Shown here: one piece after another, positions 9,220 through 18,359 of the stretch | Layout: every line of letters begins with the position of its first letter | Numbering within the stretch: the first letter of the stretch is position 1 | Origin: Amycolatopsis sp. CA-128772 | GTDB lineage: Bacteria; Actinomycetota; Actinomycetes; Mycobacteriales; Pseudonocardiaceae | Length of the DNA stretch: 64,000 nt | Reading direction: 5' to 3' | NCBI RefSeq assembly: GCF_002904295.1 | Contig: NZ_PPHG01000094.1 | Location: 1-64,000 of the forward strand | Made by a program: the position numbers and the translations under genes | The notes under the pieces: model-generated | Told to the model about the DNA's origin: nothing | The model's input: only the letters and a program-made list of their open reading frames with translations | Database searches by the model: none

Positions 9220-9972
9220 GTGTCAGTGTCTTCGGCGACCTCCGTGACCAGCCGCCGGGTGCTCATCGTGATGCCCGCCCTCAACGAGTCGGCGAGCGTC
9301 GCGTCGGTCATCGAGCAGGTGAAACGCGCCCTGCCGGACGGCGATCTGCTCGTCGTCGACGACGGCTCGGCCGACGACACCGCCAAGCTCGCCCGCGCGG
9401 CCGGGGCCGAAGTGGCCCGGCTCGCCGTGAACCTCGGCGTCGGCGGGGCCATGCGCACCGGGTTCCGGTACGCCGCCGCCCGCGGCTACGACGTCGTGGT
9501 GCAGGTGGACGCGGACGGCCAGCACGACCCGGACGAGCTCGACGCCCTGCTGCGCGGCCTGGACGACGCCGACATCGTGATCGGCTCGCGGTTCGCCGGC
9601 AAGGGCTCGTACAAGGCGAGCGGGCCGCGCAAGTACGCCATGGTCGCGCTCTCGCTCGTGTTCTCGCGGCTGGCGAAGACCAAGCTCACCGACGTCACGT
9701 CGGGCTTCAAGGCGATGGGGCCGCGCGCGATCCGGCTCTTCGCCGGCTACTACCCCGCGGAGTACCTCGGTGACACCGTGGAGTCGCTGGTCATGGCCAT
9801 CCGGGCCAAGCTGACCATCAAGGAGATCCCGGTCGTCATGCGGGAGCGCGCGGGCGGCACGCCCAGCCACTCGCCCGTGAAGTCGGCCGTCTACCTGAGC
9901 CGGGCCGGGCTGGCGCTGCTGCTGGCGCTGGTGCGCCGCCGCCCGGCGGTCGACTCGTCCGACTCGGCGTAA
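9220..9972 (+). CDS. Family 2 glycosyltransferase, DPM1-like
   Basis: A 250-residue GT2 enzyme of the dolichyl-phosphate mannose synthase type, which transfers a sugar from a nucleotide donor to a polyprenyl phosphate. Visible elements: VLIVMPALNESASV (residues 13-26), LLVVDDGSADDT, VVQVDADGQHDPDEL (the DXD site), IVIGSRFAGKG, and SGFKAMGPRAI. No transmembrane tail is obvious. GTG at 9220. It is directly upstream of a DUF2304 protein, a pairing common in bacterial glycan loci. The sugar cannot be read from sequence. Confidence 0.87.
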   Translation: MSVSSATSVTSRRVLIVMPALNESASVASVIEQVKRALPDGDLLVVDDGSADDTAKLARAAGAEVARLAVNLGVGGAMRTGFRYAAARGYDVVVQVDADGQHDPDELDALLRGLDDADIVIGSRFAGKGSYKASGPRKYAMVALSLVFSRLAKTKLTDVTSGFKAMGPRAIRLFAGYYPAEYLGDTVESLVMAIRAKLTIKEIPVVMRERAGGTPSHSPVKSAVYLSRAGLALLLALVRRRPAVDSSDSA

Positions 9973-9985
9973 GGGGAAGCAGAAC

Positions 9986-10420
9986 ATGGACGGTTGGCGC
10001 ATCCTCAGCATCGTCGTCGCCGGCGTCGTGCTCTTCGTCGTCATCGAGATGATGCGGCGGCGGAAGCTGCGCGAGAAGTACGCGGGCGTGTGGCTCGTCG
10101 TCGCCGTCGGCGTGGTCGTCCTCGCGGTGCTGCCGCAGGCGGCCGAGTTCCTCGCCAAGCACACCGGCGTGCAGACGCCGTCGAACTTCGTCTTCCTCCT
10201 CGCCGGCGTTGTGCTGGCGCTCGTGTCGCTGCACCTGTCCACCGAGGTCGGGCACCTGGAGGAAGAGGTGCGCACGTCGATCGAGGAGATCGCGCTGCTG
10301 CGCTGCGAGCTCGAAGACACCCGCCGCGAGCTGACCGGCCGGATCACCGAGCTGGAGGCGAAGACGGCGGCTCCCGACGACGTCAAAGGGCTTCCCGAGG
10401 TCGAGCGCGTCAGCAAGTGA
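9986..10420 (+). CDS. DUF2304-like small membrane protein
   Basis: A 144-residue protein with three hydrophobic segments (residues about 5-20, 35-55, 66-85) and a C-terminal cytoplasmic helix rich in Glu and Leu (EEVRTSIEEIALLRCELEDT), probably a coiled coil. The pattern matches DUF2304 proteins, which are usually encoded next to DPM1-like GT2 enzymes and are thought to assist them at the membrane. It lies 13 bp after the GT2 gene, with GGGGAAGCA before ATG at 9986. Confidence 0.8.
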   Translation: MDGWRILSIVVAGVVLFVVIEMMRRRKLREKYAGVWLVVAVGVVVLAVLPQAAEFLAKHTGVQTPSNFVFLLAGVVLALVSLHLSTEVGHLEEEVRTSIEEIALLRCELEDTRRELTGRITELEAKTAAPDDVKGLPEVERVSK

Positions 10421-10466
10421 CGCGCTGATCGAAGATCTGCTCGCCGCCCCCGCGCGGCTGGGCGGG

Positions 10467-10961
10467 GTGCGGGTGCTGGCCATCGACGGGCCGTCGGGCG
10501 CGGGGAAGTCCACGCTGGCCGCCCGGGTCGTCGCCGGGCTCCGGGCCCGCGGGTGCCGTACCGAACTCGTGAGCACCGACGCCTTCGCGACGTGGGACGA
10601 CCCGGTCGCGTGGTGGCCGCGGCTCGCCGACGGCGTCCTGCGTCCCCTGGCGGCCGGCCGGCCCGGCGCGTACCGGCGGATGGACTGGACCACCGGGGTG
10701 CCCCGGCCGGGTGAGCTCGTCCGGGTGACCGTGGCGGACGTCCTCGTGCTGGAGGGCGTCTCCAGCGGCCGCACTTCGGCAAGATCCCTGCTTTCGCACC
10801 TCTGCTGGGTCGAGGGCGGCTCCGCGGCCGGGCGGCTGGCCAGGGCCATCGCGCGGGACGGCGTGGCCGCAGAGGCCGAACTGGGCCGCTGGCAACGGTT
10901 CGAGCGCGGCTGGTTCGCCGTCGACGGCACCGCCGCGGCCGCCGGAACCCGACTTTCGTAG
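10467..10961 (+). CDS. P-loop uridine-kinase-like protein
   Basis: A 164-residue P-loop kinase-like protein with Walker A GPSGAGKST near the N-terminus (about 8-16), TDAFATWDDP as the likely substrate/Walker B region, and MDWTTG and LVLEGVSSGR typical of uridine kinase/AAA_18-like proteins. The start is doubtful: GTG at 10467 is the first standard start codon in the frame, but the preceding codons (LIEDLLAAPARLGG) also look coding and resemble the usual N-terminus of this family. It lies 46 bp after the DUF2304 gene and may be transcribed with it. The substrate is unknown. Confidence 0.75.
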   Translation: MRVLAIDGPSGAGKSTLAARVVAGLRARGCRTELVSTDAFATWDDPVAWWPRLADGVLRPLAAGRPGAYRRMDWTTGVPRPGELVRVTVADVLVLEGVSSGRTSARSLLSHLCWVEGGSAAGRLARAIARDGVAAEAELGRWQRFERGWFAVDGTAAAAGTRLS

Positions 10962-11288
10962 GGCACCGGTCGGTCACGCTGCGTGCGCGACCCGCTCGGG
11001 ATCGATCAAGCCAATGGGTGTTGCCAACACGACTGGGCTAAGGTCGGTACCGCCATCTGAGTTAGTGATCCGGCACCGCGTGCAGCCAGAGCACTCAATC
11101 GGTCACATTGTGTGGCGATTGACGGACACATTGCGGTCAAATCGGCGCGCACGTAGCGCGATCGTGACCTCACGTACTTAAGCCCGGGCCGACTTCCCGC
11201 TAGTGTCGCTGGGCACACCGATCGTCCGTCGAGTTCCTGACCGACCGGACGGTGACTTTGAACCCGAACATCTCCCAAGGGGTGCCAG
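10962..11288. other. Intergenic region upstream of the peptide transporter operon
   Basis: A 327-bp gap with no plausible gene. It must carry the promoter of the opp-like operon. A CACATTG heptamer occurs twice (about 11104 and 11127), about two helical turns apart, which might be a regulator site. I could not identify a convincing -35/-10 pair. The region just before 11289 ends in AAGGGGTGCCAG, with the ribosome-binding site AAGGGG. Confidence 0.5.
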
Positions 11289-12968
11289 ATGCAGCAATTG
11301 CGGCTGACCCGAACACGCCGCGTGGCCCTGATCGGGCTCGCCGGCGCGCTCGCGGTTTCGCTGTCCGCTTGTGCGGAATCCAAGCGTGAAGAGGGCGCAG
11401 GGGGTGGTTCCGGGGGCACCATGATCTTCGGCGCGGCCGGTAACCCGAAGTTGTTCGACCCGATCTTCAACGACGAGGGCGAAACCTTCCGGATCACGCG
11501 CCAGATCTTCGACACGCTGATTCAGAACAAGCCGGGCACCGCCGACCTCGAGCCCTCGCTGGCCGAGAAGTGGGAGCCCAGCAACGACGGCAAGACCTGG
11601 ACCTTCTCCCTCAAGCAGGGCGTGAAGTACTCCGACGGCACCGCCTTCGACGCGGCCTCGGTCTGCTTCAACTTCGACCGCTGGTTCAACATGAAGGGCG
11701 CCGCCGCCCAGAGCCAGATGATCTACTACGCCGACGTCTTCGGCGGCTTCGCCAAGAACGAGAGCGACGAGTACGGCGACCCGGTCTACAAGAGCTGCGA
11801 AGCCAAGGACCCGGCGACCGCGGTCGTGAACCTGAACAAGGCGAAGGGCGCGTTCCCGGCGGCCTTCACCCTGCCGTCGTTCGCGATGCAGAGCCCGACC
11901 GCGCTCAAGCAGTACAAGGCCGACGAGGTCACCCAGTCCGGTGACTCGTTCACCTACAGCGAGTACGCGAACAAGCACCCGGTCGGCACCGGCCCGTTCA
12001 AGTTCGACAGCTGGGACCAGGGCAAGGGTGAGATCACCCTGTCCAAGAACGACGCTGCCCCGACGCAGACGGCCAAGCTCGACAAGCTGATCTTCAAGGT
12101 CATCCCGGACGAGAACGCCCGCAAGCAGGCGCTCAAGGCCGGCGACATCCAGGGCTACGACTACCCGGCGCCCGCGGACTACGGCCTGCTGCGCAACGAG
12201 GGCGAGCAGGTGCTGGTGCGCCCGCCGTTCAACGTGCTGTACCTGGGCATCAACCAGTCCGGCCCGGCCGGCGAGAAGCTGAAGGACGTCCGCGTCCGCC
12301 AGGCGCTGGCCTACGGCATCAACCGCGAGCAGTTCGTCAAGAGCAAGCTGCCCGAGGGTGCCGAGGTGGCCACCGAGTTCGTGCCCAAGACGATCTCCGG
12401 CTACACCGACGAGGTCACGAAGTACGCGTACAACCAGGAGAAGGCCAAGCAGCTGCTCCAGGAAGCCGGCGCGACGAACCTGACGCTGAAGTTCTACTAC
12501 CCGACCGAGGTCACCCGGCCGTACATGCCGAACCCGGCGGACGTCTTCACCTCGATCTCCGAGGACCTGAAGGCCATCGGCGTCAAGATCGAGGCCGTCG
12601 CCAAGCCGTGGAACGGTGGCTACAAGGACGACGTGCAGAAGTTCGGCAAGCAGGACCTGCACCTGCTCGGCTGGACCGGTGACTACAACGACGCCGGGAA
12701 CTTCGTCGGCACCTTCTTCGGCCGCAAGAAGCCGGAGTTCGGCTTCGACAACCCGCAGCTGTTCCAGGCGCTGGCCGCCGCGGACGCTTCGCCCGCCGGC
12801 GACGCGCACGCCAAGGCGTACCAGGAAGTCAACAAGCAGATCATGGACTACCTGCCCGCCATCCCGATTTCCTACGGCCCGCCCGCCATCGTGGTCGGCC
12901 CGAAGGTCAAGGGTCTGGTCGCCAGCCCGCTGACCGACGAGCGGTTCAACACCGTCACCGTCAACTGA
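11289..12968 (+). CDS. ABC transporter substrate-binding lipoprotein (OppA/DppA family)
   Basis: A 559-residue solute-binding protein of the SBP_bac_5 family, which delivers peptides or similar cargo to an ABC importer. The signal peptide ends in the lipobox LSAC (Cys 28), so it is membrane-tethered. A Gly-rich linker follows. Typical motifs are LEPSLAEKWEPSNDGKTWTF, VRQALAYGINREQFV and LLGWTGDYNDAGNF. It is the first gene of a five-gene operon; a hairpin in the 86-bp gap to the first permease gene would let the binding protein be made in excess. Cargo is not predictable. Confidence 0.93.
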   Translation: MQQLRLTRTRRVALIGLAGALAVSLSACAESKREEGAGGGSGGTMIFGAAGNPKLFDPIFNDEGETFRITRQIFDTLIQNKPGTADLEPSLAEKWEPSNDGKTWTFSLKQGVKYSDGTAFDAASVCFNFDRWFNMKGAAAQSQMIYYADVFGGFAKNESDEYGDPVYKSCEAKDPATAVVNLNKAKGAFPAAFTLPSFAMQSPTALKQYKADEVTQSGDSFTYSEYANKHPVGTGPFKFDSWDQGKGEITLSKNDAAPTQTAKLDKLIFKVIPDENARKQALKAGDIQGYDYPAPADYGLLRNEGEQVLVRPPFNVLYLGINQSGPAGEKLKDVRVRQALAYGINREQFVKSKLPEGAEVATEFVPKTISGYTDEVTKYAYNQEKAKQLLQEAGATNLTLKFYYPTEVTRPYMPNPADVFTSISEDLKAIGVKIEAVAKPWNGGYKDDVQKFGKQDLHLLGWTGDYNDAGNFVGTFFGRKKPEFGFDNPQLFQALAAADASPAGDAHAKAYQEVNKQIMDYLPAIPISYGPPAIVVGPKVKGLVASPLTDERFNTVTVN

Positions 12969-12986
12969 CGGCTCAACGCCGCGAGG

Positions 12987-13018
12987 CATGGGGTGGGTGC
13001 TACCGCGCCCACCCCATG
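12987..13018 (+). terminator. Hairpin between oppA-like and oppB-like genes
   Basis: A 14-bp stem (12987-13000 with 13005-13018, one G-U type pair) and a 4-base loop lie 18 bp after the stop of the binding-protein gene. No T-tract follows. In transporter operons such hairpins stabilise the upstream mRNA or terminate partially, raising the ratio of binding protein to permease. Confidence 0.65.
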
Positions 13019-13054
13019 TTCCGTACTCAGCGGGCTGCCACCTAAGGACTGCAA

Positions 13055-14056
13055 GTGCTCCGTTTTCTCGTGCGTCGGCTGCTACAAGCGATCCCGACGC
13101 TGCTCATCCTGTCCATCCTGGTCTTCGCCTGGCTCCGGTCGCTGCCCGGAGGGCCCGCGGCCGCCCTCCTCGGCGACAAGGCCACGCCGGAGAAGATCGC
13201 CAACCTCAACCACGTGCTGGGGCTCGACCAGCCGGTCATCATCCAGTACTTCAAGTTCCTCGGCCGCGCGGTCACCGGCAACTTCGGCGCCTCGCTGGTC
13301 TCGACCCAGCCGGTGATGTCGGAGATCGGCACGTTCCTGCCGGCCACCATCGAGCTGGGGATCTCCGCGATGATCGTCGCGGTGCTCATCGGCATCCCGG
13401 CGGGCTACCTCTCGGCGCGCTACCGCGGCGGCGTCGCCGACAACGTGATCATCGTGCTGACGCTCATCGGCGTCGCGGTGCCGGTCTTCTTCCTCGGCTA
13501 CATGATGCAGGACCTGCTCGCCGGGCCGCTGGGCCTGCCGTCGCAGGGCCGGCAGACGGCCGGCCTGGACGCCACCGCCATCACCAACTTCGCCATCCTC
13601 GACGGCATCATGACGAGCGAGTGGGACGCCGTCTGGGACGCGATCAAGCACCTGATCCTCCCGGCGTTCGCGCTCGCGACCATCCCGCTCGCGGTGGTCA
13701 CCCGGATCACCCGCGCGTCGGTGCTCGAAGTGCTCAACGAGGACTTCATCCGCACGGCCAACTCGAAGGGCCTCACGCAGCCGGTCGTCCGGCGGCGGCA
13801 CGTGCTGCGCAACGGCCTGCTGCCGGTGGTCACCACCATCGGCCTGCAGACCGGCGCGCTGCTCGGCGGCGCGGTGCTGACCGAGCGCGTGTTCAACTTC
13901 CGCGGCCTCGGCTTCCTGCTGGCCGAAGGCATCGAACGGCGTGACTACCCCCGGCTCCAGGCGCTGCTGCTCTTCGGCGCGCTGGTCTACGTGCTGGTGA
14001 ACATGCTGGTCGACGTCTCGTACGGGATCATCGACCCGAGGGTGCGTGTGCGATGA
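13055..14056 (+). CDS. ABC peptide transporter permease (OppB/DppB family)
   Basis: A 333-residue inner-membrane permease subunit. It starts with MLRFLVRRLLQAIPTLLILS, the classic DppB N-terminal segment, followed by the GGPAAALLGDKATPE periplasmic loop, about six transmembrane segments, and the EAA-type cytoplasmic loop near VLEVLNEDFIRTANSKGL that docks the ATPase. GTG at 13055. Its stop overlaps the start of the second permease as ATGA. Confidence 0.93.
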   Translation: MLRFLVRRLLQAIPTLLILSILVFAWLRSLPGGPAAALLGDKATPEKIANLNHVLGLDQPVIIQYFKFLGRAVTGNFGASLVSTQPVMSEIGTFLPATIELGISAMIVAVLIGIPAGYLSARYRGGVADNVIIVLTLIGVAVPVFFLGYMMQDLLAGPLGLPSQGRQTAGLDATAITNFAILDGIMTSEWDAVWDAIKHLILPAFALATIPLAVVTRITRASVLEVLNEDFIRTANSKGLTQPVVRRRHVLRNGLLPVVTTIGLQTGALLGGAVLTERVFNFRGLGFLLAEGIERRDYPRLQALLLFGALVYVLVNMLVDVSYGIIDPRVRVR

Positions 14057-14982
14057 ACACTCTGCTGAACAAGAAGAAAGAGCCGATCGACAAGCTGGCC
14101 GCGGCGAGCGGGCACAGCCTCGGCGGCGAAGCCCTGCGGCGGATGCTGCGCAGCCCGGTCGCCATCACCGGTGCCGCGATCACCGGCCTGTTCGTGCTGC
14201 TGGCCGTGTTCGCGCCGCTGATCGCGCCCAAGGACCCGTTCGAGCGCTACCTGCAGGACAAGGTCGCGCTCGGCCAGGGGATCATCCCCGGCGCCCAGCC
14301 GGGTTTCCCGCTCGGCGTGGACGACTTCGGCCGCGACGAGCTGTCGCGGCTGATCGTGGGTGCGCAGAACACCCTGCTCGTCGGCGTGCTGGCCACGGTG
14401 ATCGGCGTGCTCCTCGGCGTCATCATCGGCGGGCTCGCCGGGGCCTTCGGCGGCTGGGTCGACACCGTCCTCATGCGACTGGTCGACGTCATGCTGTCGG
14501 TGCCGTCGCTGCTGCTGGCCATCTCGGTCGCGGCGCTGTTCGCCAAGCCCAGCCAGTGGACGGTGATCCTCGCCGTCTCGCTGATCGGGGTGCCGATCTT
14601 CGCGCGGTTGCTGCGCGGCTCGATGCTGGTGCAGCGGGGCAGCGACCACGTCCTCGCGGCGACGTCGCTGGGTGTGAAGCGCGGCGCGATCGTGTTCCGG
14701 CACATGCTGCCGAACTCGCTCGGCCCGGTCATCGTGCAGGCCACGCTGACCCTGGCGACCGCCATCCTGGAGGCCGCGGCGCTGTCGTTCCTCGGGCTGG
14801 GCGACCCGGACCCGAACCGGGCGGAGTGGGGCATCATGCTGAGCAAGGGTGCCCGGCAGTTCCTCGACGTCCGGCCCGAGCTCGCGTACTACCCGGCGAT
14901 CGCGATCATCATCGTCGCGCTCGGGTTCACGTTGCTCGGTGAGTCCCTCCGCGAAGCCCTCGACCCGAAGAACAGGCGGTGA
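14053..14982 (+). CDS. ABC peptide transporter permease (OppC/DppC family)
   Basis: A 309-residue permease partner. A cytoplasmic N-terminus of about 45 residues precedes the first membrane segment; then come the periplasmic HPLG-like region (PLGVDDFGRDELSRLIVGA), about five further segments, and the EAA loop around DHVLAATSLGVKRGAIVFRH. The start ATG overlaps the stop of the first permease by 4 bp. The ATPase genes follow 6 bp later. Confidence 0.93.
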   Translation: MNTLLNKKKEPIDKLAAASGHSLGGEALRRMLRSPVAITGAAITGLFVLLAVFAPLIAPKDPFERYLQDKVALGQGIIPGAQPGFPLGVDDFGRDELSRLIVGAQNTLLVGVLATVIGVLLGVIIGGLAGAFGGWVDTVLMRLVDVMLSVPSLLLAISVAALFAKPSQWTVILAVSLIGVPIFARLLRGSMLVQRGSDHVLAATSLGVKRGAIVFRHMLPNSLGPVIVQATLTLATAILEAAALSFLGLGDPDPNRAEWGIMLSKGARQFLDVRPELAYYPAIAIIIVALGFTLLGESLREALDPKNRR

Positions 14983-14988
14983 ACCCCC

Positions 14989-15984
14989 ATGGCACTCCTG
15001 GAAGTTCGTGATCTCAAAGTCGACTTCGTCCGCCGTGGCGAGCAGTCGTTCACCGCGGTGGACAACATCAGCTTCGACGTCGAACCGGGCCAGACGGTCG
15101 GCCTGGTCGGCGAGTCCGGCTGCGGCAAGTCCGTGACGTCGCTGGCGATCATGCGGCTGCTGGCCAAGCGCGGCAACAAGGTGAGCGGCTCAGTGCGCTT
15201 CGAAGGCACGGACCTGCTTCGCCTGTCCGACCGGGAAATGCGCGACCGCCGCGGCCGCGACCTCGGCATGGTCTTCCAGGACCCGCTGTCCTCGCTGAAC
15301 CCGGTCATCCCGATCGGGCTGCAGATCACCGAGGTGCTGGAGCGCCACCGCGGGATGTCGCGCAAGACGGCGTCCGTCGAAGCGGTGGACCTGCTCGACA
15401 AGGTCGGCATCCCCGACCCGTCGCGGCGGCTTTCGGAGTACCCGCACCAGCTTTCCGGCGGGATGCGGCAGCGCGCGCTGATCGCGATCGCGCTGGCGTG
15501 CCGGCCGCGGCTGCTCATCGCCGACGAGCCGACCACCGCGCTCGACGTCACCATCCAGGCGCAGATCCTCGCGCTGCTGCGGGAACTGGTGCAGGACACC
15601 GGTACCGCGCTGATCATGATCACGCACGACCTCGGCGTCGTCGCCGGGCTGTGCGACGAGGTCAACGTCCTCTACGGCGGCAAGATCGTCGAGCGGGCGC
15701 AGCGGCACCAGCTGTTCGCCGAGCCGCGGCACCCGTACACGCACGGTCTGCTCGCGTCGATCCCGCGCCTGGACGCGGGCCGCGGCGAAAAGCTGATCCC
15801 CATCCGGGGTTCGGTGGCCGACAACATCCCGTGGGAGCACGCGTGCGCGTTCGCGCCGCGCTGCCCCAACGCGCTGCCGGTCTGCCGCGAGGTCCAGCCG
15901 CAGCTGGCGCCCGACCAGGGCGGGCTGCTGCGCTGTCACAACCCCGTGCGGCCCGCGGTCGCCGCGGGAGGAGGAACCCGATGA
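14989..15984 (+). CDS. ABC peptide transporter ATP-binding protein (OppD/DppD family)
   Basis: A 331-residue ATPase that powers the importer. Walker A GESGCGKS (about 44-51), signature LSGGMRQR, Walker [13 protein letters not shown] and the switch His in MITHDLG are intact. The C-terminal oligopeptide-transporter domain has the cysteine pattern [14 protein letters not shown], which in this family can hold an iron-sulfur cluster. Its stop overlaps the second ATPase start as ATGA. Confidence 0.93.
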   Translation: MALLEVRDLKVDFVRRGEQSFTAVDNISFDVEPGQTVGLVGESGCGKSVTSLAIMRLLAKRGNKVSGSVRFEGTDLLRLSDREMRDRRGRDLGMVFQDPLSSLNPVIPIGLQITEVLERHRGMSRKTASVEAVDLLDKVGIPDPSRRLSEYPHQLSGGMRQRALIAIALACRPRLLIADEPTTALDVTIQAQILALLRELVQDTGTALIMITHDLGVVAGLCDEVNVLYGGKIVERAQRHQLFAEPRHPYTHGLLASIPRLDAGRGEKLIPIRGSVADNIPWEHACAFAPRCPNALPVCREVQPQLAPDQGGLLRCHNPVRPAVAAGGGTR

Positions 15985-17093
15985 CCCGTCCTGCTGGTGA
16001 CGTGCTGCTCGAGGTCACCGACCTCAAGGTGCACTTCCCGATCAAGCGCGGCGTCGTGATCGACCGGACGGTCGGGCACGTGTACGCGGTCGACGGCGTC
16101 GACCTGGCCATCCGCCGCGGCGAAACCTACGGCCTGGTGGGCGAATCCGGCTGCGGCAAGTCCACTTTGGGCCGCGCGATCCTGCGCCTCAACGAGCCGA
16201 CCGCCGGTCACGTCGTCTTCGACGGCACCGACGTCGCCGCGCTCAAGGGAGAGGAGCTGCGGAAGGCCCGGCGCCGGATGCAGATGATCTTCCAGGACCC
16301 GATGTCCAGTTTGGACCCTCGCCAGTCGGTCGAGTCCATTCTGCTCGAAGGCATGCGCGCACACGGCCTCGACAAGGACAAGGACGCCACCCAGCGGCGG
16401 CTGCGGCAGCTGCTGTCGGCCGTCGGCCTGCCGGAGTCGTCGCTGCGCAAGTACCCGCACGAGTTCTCGGGCGGGCAGCGCCAGCGCATCGGCATCGCGC
16501 GGGCGCTGGCCGTGGAGCCGGACCTGATCGTCGCCGACGAGCCGGTGTCCGCATTGGACGTTTCGGTGCAGGCCCAGGTGGTGAACCTGCTGGAGGACCT
16601 GCAGGACCAGCTCGGGCTCACCTACGTGGTGATCGCGCACGACCTCGCGGTGGTGCGGCACATCTCCGACCGCATCGGCGTGATGTACCTGGGCGCGCTG
16701 GTCGAGGAGACCGACGCGGACTCGCTTTACCGGGACCCGCTGCACCCGTACACGCGGGCGCTGCTGTCGGCCATCCCGGTGCCGGACCCGCAGGTCGAGG
16801 ACACCCGCGAGCAGATCCTGCTCGCCGGTGACCTGCCCTCGCCGGCGAACCCGCCGTCGGGCTGCCGGTTCCACACGCGCTGCCCGTGGCGGCAGGCGAG
16901 CCTGTGCGACACCGACCGCCCGCAGCTGCGCGAAATCGGCAGCGGGCACCGGGTGGCGTGCCACTACGCGGAGGACATCCGCGACGGGCGCATCCAGCCG
17001 CACGAGGTCGAGCCGGAACTGGTGGAGCTCACCGGGGCGCTCAACCCCGATCTGGGCCCGCCGGACGTCGGCACCGCCGCCGAAATCCTCTGA
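15981..17093 (+). CDS. ABC peptide transporter ATP-binding protein (OppF/DppF family)
   Basis: A 370-residue second ATPase of the importer. It has Walker [22 protein letters not shown], signature FSGGQRQR, Walker [13 protein letters not shown] and the C-terminal [15 protein letters not shown] motif. An acidic tail of about 40 residues extends beyond the usual end. This is the last operon gene; the stop is followed at once by the CACGTG palindrome pair, which separates it from the convergent sigma-factor gene. Confidence 0.93.
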   Translation: MTRPAGDVLLEVTDLKVHFPIKRGVVIDRTVGHVYAVDGVDLAIRRGETYGLVGESGCGKSTLGRAILRLNEPTAGHVVFDGTDVAALKGEELRKARRRMQMIFQDPMSSLDPRQSVESILLEGMRAHGLDKDKDATQRRLRQLLSAVGLPESSLRKYPHEFSGGQRQRIGIARALAVEPDLIVADEPVSALDVSVQAQVVNLLEDLQDQLGLTYVVIAHDLAVVRHISDRIGVMYLGALVEETDADSLYRDPLHPYTRALLSAIPVPDPQVEDTREQILLAGDLPSPANPPSGCRFHTRCPWRQASLCDTDRPQLREIGSGHRVACHYAEDIRDGRIQPHEVEPELVELTGALNPDLGPPDVGTAAEIL

Positions 17094-17099
17094 GCGGCG

Positions 17100-17158
17100 C
17101 TTTCACGTGAAAGTGATCCGGAGCTGATCCCTCCAGGTCACTTTCACGTGAAAGTGAC
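17100..17158. repeat. CACGTG palindrome pair between convergent genes, copy 1
   Basis: Two palindromes share the core CTTTCACGTGAAAG: one at 17100-17113 and a perfect 22-bp one at 17137-17158, with centres 41 bp apart. They fill the gap between the convergent oppF-like and sigma-factor genes. The same element recurs at 44205 and 62573. As RNA each would form a stem in either direction, so a bidirectional terminator is likely; a protein-binding role for the CACGTG core is also possible. Confidence 0.8.
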
Positions 17159-17159
17159 G

Positions 17160-18359
17160 TCAGGGGCGGGCGAGAGCGGCGGCCCGGGAGTGGAGGTATG
17201 CCTGCTCCGGCAGGCTCAACGTCCGCCCGGCGGCGGCCAGGTAGGCCGCCCGGGCGCCGGCCGCGTCCCCGGCTAGTTCGAGCAGGTGCGCGCGGATGGC
17301 GTCGACGCGGTGGTGTTTCGCCAGTGCGGTGTCCTTTGCCGCCTCTTCCAGCTCCGCCAGCCCGGCCCGCGGGCCGTGGATCTGCGCGAACGCGACCACC
17401 CGGTTCAGCGTCACCATCGGGCCCGGCGCGACGACCCGCAGCAGGTCGTAGAGCGTGAGGATCTCGGCCCAGCCGGTCTCGCCGGCGGTGGCGGCCTCGT
17501 CGTGGACGGCGGCGATGGCCGCCTGCAGCTGGTACGGGCCCACCGGCGCGGTGGCGAGGGCGTTCGTGATCAGCGCGACGCCTTCGTCGATGAACGCCCG
17601 GTTCCACCGGCTCCGGTCCTGTTCGGCCAGCGGCACGAGCGCCCCGGAAGCGTCGACCCGCGCGGGCCGGCGGGCGTCGGTCAGGAGCATCAGCGCGAGC
17701 AGCCCGGTGACCTCGCCGTCGGCCGGCAGTTCCGCGCGCAGCTGCCGGACCAGCCGGATCGCCTCGGTCGTCAGGTCGACGCGGCTGACGGCGTCACCCG
17801 AGCTGGCGGTGTGCCCCTCGGTGAAGATCAGGTAGAGCACCTGCAGCACCGCGGCCAGCCGTTCGGGACGGTGGTCGTTCGTGAGCCGTTCCCCGCGCAG
17901 CTTCTGCTTCGCGCGGCTGATCCGCTGGCCGATCGTGGCCTCGGGGACCAGGAAGGCGCGGGCGATCTCACCCGTCGTCAGCCCGCCGACGGCCCGCAGC
18001 GTCAGGGCGACCTGCGACGGCTGCGTCAACGAGGGGTGGCAGCAGAGCAGCAGCAGGGTGAGCGTGTCGTCGACCCCGCTGACCGGCTCGGGGTCGGGCG
18101 GCTCGGCGAGGGCGACGGTCTCCTCACGCCGTTGCCTCGCGGCCTCGCTGCGCCACAGCTCGATCCGCCGCCGCGACGCGGTCGTGATCAGCCACCCCTT
18201 CGGGTGATCCGGAACCCCCTCGGCCGGCCACTGCCGCGACGCGGCCAGCAGCGCCTCCTGAACGGCGTCCTCGCAGGTGTCGAAGCCGCCGTACCGCCGC
18301 ACGAGCGCGGCGAGCACCTGCGGCGCGAGCTCCCGGAGCAGCGGCTCGACGTCGGTCAC
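17160..18359 (-). CDS. ECF sigma factor, ECF42-like, with C-terminal extension
   Basis: A 399-residue RNA polymerase sigma factor. Sigma region 2 (about 10-80, with RYGGFDTCEDAVQEALLAA and PKGWLITTASRRRIELWR) and region 4 (about 115-170, with GLTTGEIARAFLVPEATIGQ) are followed by a helical extension of more than 200 residues (DUF6596-like). This is the layout of the ECF42 group, which lacks a classical anti-sigma factor and is encoded with DGPF/YCII proteins, as here. GTG at 18359 overlaps the stop of the YCII gene by 4 bp (GTGA), so the sigma factor is the second gene of that operon. Confidence 0.9.
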   Translation of the reverse strand: MTDVEPLLRELAPQVLAALVRRYGGFDTCEDAVQEALLAASRQWPAEGVPDHPKGWLITTASRRRIELWRSEAARQRREETVALAEPPDPEPVSGVDDTLTLLLLCCHPSLTQPSQVALTLRAVGGLTTGEIARAFLVPEATIGQRISRAKQKLRGERLTNDHRPERLAAVLQVLYLIFTEGHTASSGDAVSRVDLTTEAIRLVRQLRAELPADGEVTGLLALMLLTDARRPARVDASGALVPLAEQDRSRWNRAFIDEGVALITNALATAPVGPYQLQAAIAAVHDEAATAGETGWAEILTLYDLLRVVAPGPMVTLNRVVAFAQIHGPRAGLAELEEAAKDTALAKHHRVDAIRAHLLELAGDAAGARAAYLAAAGRTLSLPEQAYLHSRAAALARP

